Assembly (NCBI GenBank): GCA_032821775.1 | Contig: JAVLRN010000003.1 | Span: 496,001-560,000 of the forward strand | Reading direction: 5' to 3' | Source: Sanguinoderma infundibulare | Taxonomy: Eukaryota; Basidiomycota; Agaricomycetes; Polyporales; Polyporaceae | Length of the DNA: 64,000 bases | Shown here: one piece after another, positions 12,371 through 22,773 of the stretch | Layout: each line of letters opens with the position of its first letter | Numbering within the stretch: position 1 is the stretch's first letter | Position numbers and translations under genes: made by a program | Notes under the pieces: generated by a model | What the model saw: the letters and a program-made list of their open reading frames with translations, nothing else | What the model was told of the DNA's origin: nothing | Database searches by the model: none

Positions 12371-12384
12371 GGTTATGAGCCCTG
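12371..12384 (+). other. Primer-binding site for a half-molecule of initiator tRNA-Met
   Basis: GGTTATGAGCCCTG directly abuts the 5' LTR. It is complementary to the anticodon stem-loop of fungal initiator tRNA-Met (CAGGGCUCAUAACC as I recall it from yeast). Copia of flies and yeast Ty5 use internally cut tRNA-iMet in this way, rather than the tRNA 3' end. Confidence 0.8.
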
Positions 12385-12716
12385 GTCGACGTTGTGGATA
12401 CTGCACCGCTCGCTGCTGGCTGTGTTCCACTCCTCACCAGCTTACCTGGTGTTTTTACATGTTTATCATCTATCCCTTGTCACCATTATGGCAGACTATC
12501 CATGTGTTGGATCAGGCGTGATCATACGCTGCCGGCCACACATGATGGTGGCTTGGATGTGGCGCAATCTTTGTTATCGCTGCCTGCCAATGCCACAAGA
12601 AAGGGAACCTATGCCGGTATACGCTTCCGGCATTCCTCTCTTCTCTTTGATCGTTGTTCAGAATGATGACTAACTAGTCTCTTCTGTCCAGACTTCAAAC
12701 CATCTTATTGATCGCC

Positions 12717-15700
12717 ATGTCGAAGGACCTCGTCAACACTGTTCCTCTCCTCACTGGCCCCAACTACCTTGTATGGGCGCCGAAAATGCAGGCTTTCCTC
12801 CAGTCCAAGAGTTGTTGGGTCAAACCAATGACTAGGACCAAGCCCGCTACCATCGCCGATCAGGATGAGATCGACAAGTGGGATGAGGATGACTCCTCTG
12901 CTCGAGGCCACATCCGTCTCCGTGTCGACGACGCCATCGGCACCACGATTGAGTCCAAGACCACCGCGATTGAGTCCAAGACCACCGCGATTGAGTCCAA
13001 GACCACCGCAAAGGAGGTCTGGGACCACCTCAAGGACACCTACGGCAAGCCCGGCATCCCGGTCATCTACCAGGACTTCCGTGCTGCCATGGGCATCACC
13101 ATCCCTGCTGACGGCAACCCCATCCCAGCGATGGACAAGCTCTGCACTCACTTCCAAACCCTCGAGACCAACGAGTTCACTGTCGCCGAGCACATCAAGG
13201 GGATGATCCTCCTCTTGAAGCTCCCGCCAGCGATGGACCCTGTCATCCAGGTTTACATCTCGGGGATCACTGGCACAGTGGTGAACCCTGCCGTGCACCA
13301 GGTGACCTTTGATGAGGTGCGCAACCGCGTTATCATGCACTGGGAGCAGCACCAGGGGCGCCACCAGCAGAAGCCGCGCGACAGCGTGAACAAGATCTCA
13401 GCGGTCAACCGCAAGCCGCAAGACCCCACCTTCCGCCAGCAGCAGTGCCCACAAGGGCAGCAGCAGCAGCAGCGCCCGCATGGGCAGCAGCACCAGCAGC
13501 AGTGCCCTCAGGGGCAGCAGCAGCAAGGCCAAGGCCATCATGGTCGGCGCGGAGGACGCGGCCGTTTCCAGCAGCACCAAGGTGCACACCAGCATGCCCA
13601 CATTGCGCACGTCACTGAACTCTCTACCATCACCAAGGGCACGCTGCCGCACTTGGAGGACCCGCACGCGCTCCTGCACAAGCCCATCCGTGCAGAGACC
13701 GGCCCCAACCACCAGTACCCTGCGCTCACGCATGCGTTCAACCTCGCGACACAGTTAGGCGTGGAGCCGACTGTCGAGTGCATCAAGACGCTCGAGGTGC
13801 TCGTCATGGCCAGCGGCCAGTACAGCCGCGTCAACGAGGACGCCCTCAAGGACCCCGCCCTAACGCCGAGGACCGAGTCGCCCTCAATGCGCTCATTGCC
13901 GGAATCATCTGCGACATTCAGTGCAGATTCCCGCCGCACCAGCCCAGACGTGTCGCGCAGCCCAACGCCCCTCGCAGGCCCCAGCAGCGTGCAGATTGTC
14001 GAGGTGGACAGCGACGAGGACACGGACCGCGAGGATCACGAGCCCAAGCACTGCCGGTGCACCCTTAGGGAGCGCATCAGGCCGCACCTCAGGGAGCGCA
14101 TAGGCGCGGTTGTCGAGGACGTGGACATGGAGGACACCGTGTCCCTCAGGCTCAGCAGTGAAGACGAGCAGGACGATGATGTCAAGGAGTTCTTCAATTG
14201 TCAATGGTCAGTCCCTTCCCCACTACACCATGAGTTGTATGCTGACTGCACGCCTCAATTGGCAGTGACTAGTATCGCAAGACCCTCTCATCGTGTAGTA
14301 TCATCACGCGTACCTGTAGCTACACCTGTATTACAAGTGGCTACAGAAGATAATACATGTATTCACCGCTCTACATATGCAGCATGCGCAAAGTGTAAGG
14401 GGAAAGCGAAATCAGTTGTTAACAATGACCTTTGGATGCTCAACTCAGGAGCATCCATGCACTTCACTTATTCTATGAGTGATTTTGCCGATTTCTGCTA
14501 CTACAAGACCAAACTGGCACTCAATACTGCTGATGGTGTAACTTATATGACTAGCGAAGGCACTGTTTTCCTTCTACTAGAAACAGGTGGAACGTTAAGG
14601 CTGAGAAATGTCGCCTTTGTTCCCAATCTCACCAACAAACTCATTTCTATGGGTGCTCTACTGCGAGACGGAATGTCAGCGCGTGCTACTACTGCCAAGA
14701 TCTCGCTCTACCGCAATAATGAGCGCGTCGTTTCTTTTGAACCACGCAATGTTGGTGATACAATTTATGTAATTTATACACAGCCTGTACAGGCGCAAAA
14801 CATGGTTGCGCTGAAAGGCATAGATCATGAAACTCTCCACCGTCGCTTAGGTCATCCTTCAGACGATGTGTTGAGACATCTTTGGAAACACACTGAGAAG
14901 TGTCCGATTGTCGAGACTCCCAAAAAGAACTTGATTTGCCATGGATGTGCTGAAGGCAAAATGCCATTGCAATCTCACCCGATTGACAATCGGCGTGCAT
15001 CCTGACCTTTTGAGCTGATCCATGTTGATCTGAAATCTTTCTCTGTGCTGTCGTACCACAAGTACCAGCATGCAATCCTACTCTATGATGATTATTCGTC
15101 GTATGTGTGGGCAATTTGCCTTCGCACCAAAGACAATGCACTGCAGGCTACACGACAATGGTTCTCATATGTTGAGATGCAGTTCAATGCGAAAGTAATC
15201 AAGTGGAAATCAGATTCTGGAGGTGAACTCAAATCACACGCCTTCAACAACATGCTCAAAGACAGAGGCATCGAGATCATCCCTAGTGCGCCTCATATTC
15301 ATCAACAGAATGGCCGCGCTGAGCGAATCATTCGTACGCTCATGGACAAGAGCGAGGCAATGCGGCATGATGCCTGCATCCCTCAATCTTGGTGGAAATT
15401 CTCCTTTGAACACGCAGCACACCTGTACAACAGGACACCTATTCGTCGCCTTGAATGGCGGACACCTTATGAACTTTTGAATGGTACCAAGCCAGACATC
15501 AGTCACCTACACGTATTCGGTTGTGGTGCATATATCTTTTTGCCCCCCGAAGTCCGCAAGAATAAATTATCACCCAAATCTGAGCTGATGATTTATCTTG
15601 GTGTCAGTGCCGGTAACCACAATCATAAGTTTATGCGCTCACCAAACAATGTCATCTTCACAGCTGCTCAAGCGCTATTTGACGAAAGTTTGTTTCCGAA

Positions 15701-18173
15701 ATGCACACATGAAAAGAAGCGACATGGGCAGCAGAGTGTGCCCGAACCAGTTGAACCTGCGGACCAGGCAACTACTCCTTCTTTACTCCCTGATGACGAT
15801 GAAGAGCAATGTCATCCTCCCAGAAAACCTTCCACAAAGGGCAAGGGAAATGTGCAAGGCCAAGCGCATGCACCAGCTCTGGCTGTACCCCCTGTACCTC
15901 CTCAACCTCGTGCACAGCGCGGAGGAGACATACCAGTAGTGCAACACCCTCTGCCGCTGCAACCTCCTCTGGTTAAACAGCCAGTCACACCACAATGGTC
16001 TGTGAGGGAGCGGAATGTACCAGTTCGCAAAGGTAATGTCTATGGTGAATCACGTCACCCTACAGACATTTTTAAGGATGTTGAGAAACGGGGATCGTGG
16101 AAGAGGTTGGTTGGCGAGATACCGAGTCGCTCTCGGACCGCACCACCTTCAAGGGATGAGCAGGTTCCTGGTCCTAGCCATGCCTGATCACTTCCACAAT
16201 CACGCGATAGATTCACTGTATGCAGACCACCCATTCCACTTCCACCTTCGATGCGCACGCACAGGGAATCAACCCCTGTAATCTCGTCTAGTGGTAGTGA
16301 CGATGATGATGAGGAAGAGGAGGACTTGGGCTCAGACCCAATACCTATACCTGCAGAACCCCTGCCTCAACCTCAGTCGGCCGCTCCTAGTCCAGATCGC
16401 TCAGACCCCGACGATGACAATGATGACGATGACGACGAGGATGAAGATGAATATGAATCAGAAGAAGAGTTGTCAGGTCACTCGTCAGAAGAAGTCGAAG
16501 GTGTCTTGCATGCCTCTAGAATTGATGTGGCAAAACTATGCCGGGAAGGGGGAGCTAGTCTCATCCAATACCTTATCGCAAAGGTGATTCCACCAGATGA
16601 GGGGGAGAAAGTCTCACCGCCCAATGTGCACAAGTGGACTTATCGTGATATTACCAGTCTACCAAAGGCTGAGCAAAAGGAGTGGTTTACTGCTTGCTGC
16701 AAAGAATTAGAGGCCCTTCGCAGGCGTGACGTTTATGACTTGGTCGACCATCTGAAAGGACGTAAGGTCGTGAAAAACCGCTGGGTATTCGACGTCAAAA
16801 CTGACGGTCGCAAGAAAGCCAGACTTGTAGCAAAAGGCTTCTCCCAGGTTGAAGGTGAAGACTTCGACAAGATATTCTCCCCAGTTGTCCGCTTCAAGAC
16901 AGTTTGTCTCATTATGGCTCTTGCAGCACTCGAGGACTGGCACATCTCAGGACTCGATGTCCGCAGTGCTTACTTGTATGGCAAGCTGGATGAGGAGATC
17001 TACCTGGAGCAGCCAGAAGGATTTCGCATCCCTGGCTCTGAGCACAAAGTCTTCAGACTGAAGCATGCTCTATATGGACTTAAGCAGGCAAGTTTAGCGT
17101 GGTGGTGCACCCTGTCTGAGTCCATGAAGTTGATGGGCTACAAACGGCTCACCAACAATGCAGGTTTATACATCTACAAACATCACTCTGATGGCGCAAT
17201 GGTAGTTGTAATCATCTACGTTGACGATGCACTTTTCTGTGGGCACGACAAGAAGCTTGTAGCTAGACTTAAAGCTCGCTTCATAAACAAGTGGGAATGC
17301 TGCGACTTAGGTGATGCGAAGGAGTTTTTGCACATGCGCATCACTCATATTGGCTGAAAGATCTTTTTAGATCAACGCGCATACTTGGAGAAAGTACTGA
17401 ACCGCTGCAGCATGACAAATGCGTGACCGTCTTCAACTCCACTCCCTGCGGGTTACATACCTGCCCCCAACACAGGACAAGCTACACCGGAGCTTCGCTC
17501 CAGGTACCAGAAAGTTATTGGCTCTCTACTCTACCTCATGCTAGGTACGAGGCCAGATATAGCTTTCGCTGTGACCAAACTGGCACAGTATGCTGCAAAC
17601 CCGACCGAGGATCATCTCAGCAAGGCACTCCACATTTGCCGCTACCTTGTTGGTACCAAGAACTACACCTTGGTTTACAATGGCGATTCTCAACTTGGCT
17701 TAATTGCTGCAACCAACAGTGATTGGGCTTCTGACCCACACTCTCGACAATCACAAACCAGCTTCATGCTGAAGTTAGCGAACTGCGCATTCTCGTGGGT
17801 TTCACGTGCGCAAAAGACCATTGCTCTTTCCTCTACTGAGGCTGAGTATATGGCAATGAGCGACTGTAGTTGCCAAATAGTCTGGGTTCACAACTTGCTT
17901 GCTGAACTTGGCTATAACCTTGGTCACGTACCACTATCTGGAGATAATCAAGGCTCCATACACATTGGACAAAATGCTGTCATGGAAGCAAGGTTGAAGC
18001 ACATCGACATCCATTACCATTATGTTCGCGAAGTGTACAATTGAGGTATCACCGACATATTCTATGTCGAAGGGACTGATAACCCCGCTGATATTTTCAC
18101 CAAGAATTTGGGCACTGTGAAGTTCCACCACTTCCGTCCCCATCTTGGCTTGCATTTCCCTAAGGCAGCTTAA
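12717..18173 (+). pseudogene. copia gag-pol polyprotein, one frame with five TGA stops
   Basis: From ATG 12717 to TAA 18171-18173 the sequence stays in one frame with no indel, broken only by TGA at 15003, 16185, 17355, 17424 and 18042. Gag (about 12717-13330) contains a 7-residue repeat IESKTTA three times. A Gln- and Arg/Gly-rich segment follows and no CCHC knuckle is visible. The protease site reads WMLNSGAS, where WxxDSGA is expected, so the catalytic Asp is Asn. Next come the pre-integrase His/Cys segment (14830-14990), integrase with D, D, E (HVDLKS, KSDSGGE, QQNGRAER), a Pro- and Asp/Glu-rich linker, RT with IIYVDD near 17214, and RNase H with SSTEAEY and PADIFTKNL. Confidence 0.93.
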
Positions 18174-18212
18174 AGTGCCATATCTGCTTGCGTACTTGCG
18201 AGTGCATACTTA

Positions 18213-18223
18213 GCGAGGGGGAG
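18213..18223 (+). other. Polypurine tract of the copia element
   Basis: GCGAGGGGGAG lies directly before the 3' LTR, the position where plus-strand DNA synthesis is primed. Confidence 0.8.
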
Positions 18224-18574
18224 TGTTGAATGTGCATAGCTGAGCATAGCGCTGTACGGCATAGCTGCGTATCTGGATATCGGCACAGCCCGATATCACA
18301 TCCATTGCACAGGCGCTGTATAGCCACCCCACATGATCATCTCATGTGAGGCCATACCTTGTATCCCAGTATGGCATGTCTTGTACTGTATAGCCTTAGT
18401 AATGCAGTATGCTCTGTAGTATATATATGGCCCCCATTGGCCCTAATATCAACAGTTCTTCTACTCTTCTCCTCACTCGCCTCTACAACCTCTCTACCTC
18501 TCTAGCCAGGTGAGTATGTGTGACTGCTGCGTCTAGTTGCACCCCACAGTGGGCAACCCCCACTGTACTCAACA
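18224..18574 (+). repeat. copia 3' LTR
   Basis: Length 351 bp, with the same termini as the 5' copy. Hand alignment gives nine differences. Seven are transitions and six of those fall in CpG/TpG/CpA contexts, consistent with decay of methylated CpG. Confidence 0.97.
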
Positions 18575-19124
18575 GGAGTCATTGGAGCATGCCAAGCAGG
18601 GGCAGCGCGACCCGTCGGTCGAGCTGCACCCGCGCTCCAAGTGGTATGAGCACTGGCACCGCTCACCATGTGCGGCGCCCAAGCCAGCCCCCAAGTACCA
18701 TGACCAGGAGGATCCAGACCTCCCCGGCACAAATCTGCTGGAGTTTGTGGCCAAGTACATTGGGCCCAAAGCGGAGGATGAGGAGGACGCCTGCATCAAG
18801 TCAGCAGAGAAAAGGAGGGCCGCAGGCAAGGACATCTGCTCAACGGAGCGTAAGGACAGACCACAGCCTGAGCTAGGTGTGTGGGCAGGCCTCACAATCA
18901 CCACAGCGAACCAGGCACACAACCTGCGCCACCTCGCCCTCACGGAGCAGGACATCCCCGCAGCTCATTCTACCGTGAAACCCAGCGGTGGCTCCAGCAC
19001 ACTCTTCTACGGCGCACCAAGGGTGAGTGAATCCTCATCCGAACGTACACTGCCGACTGCCGCCATTTCCCCACCGACGACTTCTACAACTCGTCATGCG
19101 CTGCTCGTCGCACACCAAAACTGA
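18575..19124 (+). pseudogene. 3' part of the frame split by the copia insertion
   Basis: The second GGAGT copy is followed in frame by codons continuing the frame interrupted at 12019, to TGA at 19122-19124. The stretch is charged, with a W-Y-E-H-W-H motif and an LLEFVAKYIGP segment; no known domain was recognised. The next ORF begins only 11 bases later, so the two may have been one product before a lesion, or two adjacent frames of one transcript. Confidence 0.5.
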
Positions 19125-19135
19125 GCGAAACCCCC

Positions 19136-20008
19136 ATGCAAGTCGACCCCATGGATGATCCTATTCCGACTGCACCGGCCACCCCTGAGCCCCCCTCATC
19201 TCCTGGGCCTACCACCAGTGCCACTCCCACCAGAGACTACACGTTGGTGCACCGCGTCATCCCTGCGACCCTTCCCCATGATGCTTGGAGTGTCCATGCA
19301 TCCTCTGGCCTCCAATCTCACCTCTCCTGGTCGATGGACCTGGAGGATGTCGTCCGCGCGTTCTGCGCCATCCCCACATCCAAATGGCCGGTCGCCATGC
19401 ACAATGACAAGGGCTTCTTCCCCCCACACAGCGACACCACTTTCCATGTCCCGCACGTTGGCGATGCGGTTGCTGAGGCCTTCATCACTTCCTGGCTCCC
19501 CATCGTTCCCTCAGGGCAGAGTGAGCGATTTGGTGAATCGGCGTTCTTCCAAGGAATCGTCGAACTTCTCTCCCTCCCGACGGTTTATGACTGGCTCGTG
19601 GATAAGGGCCAGTACCGCCTCCTTCTCATCGAGGAGCTGCAGCCATACCCATACAACTGCCGCAACCTCGGCCTCCACCACATCGCTGCCTGGCTCTGTA
19701 GCCACAGCCTCGAGCCCGACGGCCCCGGGAACCCCAAAACCAAGCAGCTGCGTGGTTACATCAACAAGTACGTGCTGTACCTCCGCAGCTGGTTCGAGGG
19801 GCACGTCGGCCCTGACCACGACCATCCATTCATTTATCAGCCTATGTTGACTGGCGACCTCATCCAGGACATGTTTGTCCCCCTCATCCCCGACTACTGT
19901 ACTGTCTTCCGCTCACCCCCCATATCTTACGCTTTGGACGCCACTGCTGCTACCACTGATCCCAAACCCACTCCTTCTACCCCTGATGTTAAAATGTCAG
20001 GCAATTAA
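19136..20008 (+). CDS. Hypothetical protein, 290 aa, possibly retroelement-associated
   Basis: An uninterrupted frame from ATG 19136 to TAA 20006-20008. A Pro/Thr-rich N-terminus is followed by a compact-looking region from about residue 40 to 265 with many aromatic residues (for example LEDVVRAFCAIPTSKWPVAM) and a short Pro/Thr tail. No family was recognised. The intact frame amid decayed elements suggests selection or youth. About 90 bp downstream a purine tract (GAGGGGGAGGA) is followed by TGTTATGG, resembling a polypurine tract and LTR start, so this may be the Gag-like product of a non-autonomous LTR element. That is inference; the frame could also be a host gene. Confidence 0.5.
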   Translation: MQVDPMDDPIPTAPATPEPPSSPGPTTSATPTRDYTLVHRVIPATLPHDAWSVHASSGLQSHLSWSMDLEDVVRAFCAIPTSKWPVAMHNDKGFFPPHSDTTFHVPHVGDAVAEAFITSWLPIVPSGQSERFGESAFFQGIVELLSLPTVYDWLVDKGQYRLLLIEELQPYPYNCRNLGLHHIAAWLCSHSLEPDGPGNPKTKQLRGYINKYVLYLRSWFEGHVGPDHDHPFIYQPMLTGDLIQDMFVPLIPDYCTVFRSPPISYALDATAATTDPKPTPSTPDVKMSGN

Positions 20009-20160
20009 TCATTCATTTTATTACCCTTATATCTGCACTACTACTTACAGCTTCCCCGCTATCTGTCTGTCCCCGCAGTGCTGGCCCAGAGGGGGAGGAT
20101 GTTATGGACGTTTGATACGGCGCTTGATTACATAAGATCATAGATACATTGCATGTACGT

Positions 20161-20187
20161 GTGGTAAGGCTTTCTCAGCCTTACCAC
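20161..20187. repeat. Perfect 11-bp hairpin with 5-nt loop
   Basis: GTGGTAAGGCT pairs with AGCCTTACCAC. It lies 60 bp after the candidate LTR start at 20100 and could be a structure in the 3' region of that transcript. Confidence 0.75.
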
Positions 20188-20883
20188 CACCGCCCCACCT
20201 ACGTACCCGTCGCCCTGCAATATAGGACGTTGACGAGTCACGTACGGGGCACTGGAGGCTCCACCTTGTGATCATTTACATGCTTCCACCAGAGTCACGA
20301 TCAACGCGTTTTGCCAAGTCTCTGACTGCCCAAACCAACAGTTCCCAGACACTTCAAATTCCGGCCCACAGAGGATGCAGTGAACTCCCTTGATCTGCTA
20401 CAACCACAAGATGCGAATGGGTGATTTATGGAACTCACCTCCGATTCGCCACAGGCAGCGCTGCTCAAGATGCATTCCTCATTCAATATGTTTCCTCAAT
20501 CCTGAATGTCGAAATTAGTTGTGGGTCGGAAGTTGACATGAGCCTCGTCGTCGACTCGTCCATTTCGCGGGAGTGGGACAAGTTTGCTGCAGACTCGCCA
20601 AGTGCGTCATCTGACCTGCGACTCAGCATCGCGTTTCGTGGATTACTGATACCATGACATTTGTCCTCACTCGCTCCTAGATGGATTGTATCAAGCTCGA
20701 TCCTATTAACTGTGATTCAGCGGCCTTAAGGTCCCCACGGTGCGTATCGCAGTGAAGTCGCTCACTTTATCCCATCCATTGACTCGTTGCGTCAAGGGCG
20801 ATGCATAACTAGGCTTACCGTGACCATTCGAAGACGAAATCCCGATCGATACCATCGAAATATAATACCACATAGCAGCATCT
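20188..20883. other. No gene supported
   Basis: Only short shadow frames; no repeat or RNA signature was recognised apart from the start of the fold-back element at 20884. Confidence 0.6.
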
Positions 20884-22500
20884 ACAGTGACTTACAAAAC
20901 TGTTTCCAGAAATGTTTCTCCCACACCGTTTTTGGTATATCTCCGTAAATACTTGACATATGGACATAATTCAACATGCGTTGGATATATATGCTTCTTG
21001 GCTTTCAATTGAGGTATAATATAGGTGAAACGGATGAAAACCACCGGAGATATCGAGTGCTCTTTGTGCTCACTGCCTGGAAACAGTTTTGTAACTCTTC
21101 CCAGCGCCACACATAATTTATTCATGAAAAGGCATGTACAGACAATTGTCAAATCTCTTGGTGGCAATGTTGTGTGTACTGTTTATATACATCAGTCCAG
21201 GCTATAATCTCACACAATACATCTCACTTTCCTGCTATAATCATGCCTAAAGTTTTCCTCAGCAACCATTAACCAGGTCACCTCTCCTCACTAACTAACA
21301 CCATTCTATCACCTATATCCAGGTTAAAACTGGCATTGGTGGGAGTGACATCAGTAAATAATACTCCACACACTTTCCTGAGGTCTCCAAGGCCAGGGGT
21401 GGTCACCTATTCCTTTTTTTTCTGACTACCATATATTATGCAACTCACCTTATTGAGACTGGAATGGCCAATACCACTGTTCAGGTCCATAATTTTTGTA
21501 AGGATGCATTCCTCAGGACTGTATGTGTCTATGATATTCATTGTAGGCTGGAGGGATAAAGCACAACTGCAGTAACAATGAGGAAACACATTTAACTTAA
21601 CACTGTATACAAGGCCAAGCAGTACAATGTCACTTTGTCAAAGAAATGCTAGACTATGAAGGAATGAATTAGGCTGATATCATCAGAGAAGACTAATATG
21701 AACAAAATTGAGTCATATGAGAGGAAGTACACGTGGAAAAAGAGGACTAAGAGGCTGAGTAACTATATGGTTAACTGCATAATGAAGGTTAGAGGTGTTT
21801 CCTCATTGTTACTGCAATTGTGCTTCATCCCTTCAGCCTACAATGAATATCATAGACACATACAGTCCTGAGGAATGCATCCTTACAAAAATTATGAACC
21901 TGAACAGTGGTATTGGCCATCCTGGTCTCAATAAGGTGAGTCACATAACATATGGTAGTTGGAAAAAAAAGGGATAGGTGACCACCCCTGGCCTTGGAGA
22001 CCTCAGGAAAGTGTGTGGAGTATTATTTACTGATGTCACTCCCACCAATGCCAGTTTTAACCTGGATATAGGTGATAGAATGGTGTTAGTTAGTGAGGAG
22101 AGGTGACCTGGTTAATGGTTGCTGAGGAAAACTTTAGGCATGATTATAGCAGGAAAGTGAGATGTATTGTGTGAGATTATAGCCTGGACTGATGTATATA
22201 AACAGTACACACAACATTGCCACCAAGAGATTTGACAATTGTCTGTACATGCCCTTCCATGAATAAATTATGTGTGGCACCAGGAAGAGTTACAAAACTG
22301 TTTCCAGGCAGTGAGTGCAAAGAGCACCCAATATCTCTGGCAGTTTTCATCTGTTTTGCCTAATATATAGCTCTATCGAAAGCCAAGAAGCATATCTACC
22401 GAACGCACTTCAAATCATGTCCATATGCTAAGTACCTGCGGAGATATGCCAAAAACGGCGTGGGAGTAACTTTTCTGGAAACAGTTTTGTAAGTCACTGT
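20884..22500. mobile_element. Fold-back DNA element with Tc1/mariner-like ends and TA flanks
   Basis: Two 706-bp arms, 20884-21589 and 21795-22500, are inverted copies around a 205-bp spacer. The outermost 27 bases pair perfectly. Inside a flanking TA on each side the ends start CAGTGACTTACAAAACTG, and CAGTG ends with TA target sites are typical of Tc1/mariner. No transposase is encoded in either strand, so it would need a partner enzyme. The middle of the arms is nearly identical, while the stretch near 20950-21060 is visibly diverged from its partner. The TIR core also recurs inverted inside each arm (21077-21096 and 22288-22307). Confidence 0.9.
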
Positions 22501-22773
22501 AAATCGAGAGCCAACGTTCTCAGTAGGATTCCGGTGACCGCGCCTCGCATCTACAGAATACACGAAACCGAGATATGTGATTGCAGGCAAGGCCTAACGA
22601 ACCCCTGTCTGTGGCGTCTCCCGCCGATCCCGATCGAGCCACCTTCTGCGATCGATGCCTCTGAGACCAAGTCCCGTGGACGGAGAGGGGGGTTGAGTTC
22701 AGCGGTCGCCGGCTAGGCTACTAGCCAGTGCCCTTGAAGTCGGACTCCGCCTGAAGACGGTAAGACCCCAACC

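Larger units (their letters stand above)
12020..18574 (+). mobile_element. Complete Ty1/copia LTR retrotransposon, coding-dead
   Basis: The 6,555-bp element has 351-bp LTRs starting TGTTGA and ending TCAACA, a primer-binding site immediately after the 5' LTR, and a purine tract immediately before the 3' LTR. A perfect 5-bp target duplication GGAGT lies at 12015-12019 and 18575-18579. Protein order gag-protease-integrase-RT-RNase H is diagnostic of copia. By hand alignment the two LTRs differ at 9 of 351 positions, so insertion is fairly recent, yet five TGA stops interrupt the polyprotein. Confidence 0.97.

Noticed and set aside
12717..18173. TGA recoding (selenocysteine or read-through) in the copia element
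   Set aside because: The protease catalytic residue is also mutated and LTR differences show the same C-to-T bias; decay is simpler. Agaricomycetes are not known to use TGA as sense in nuclear genes.
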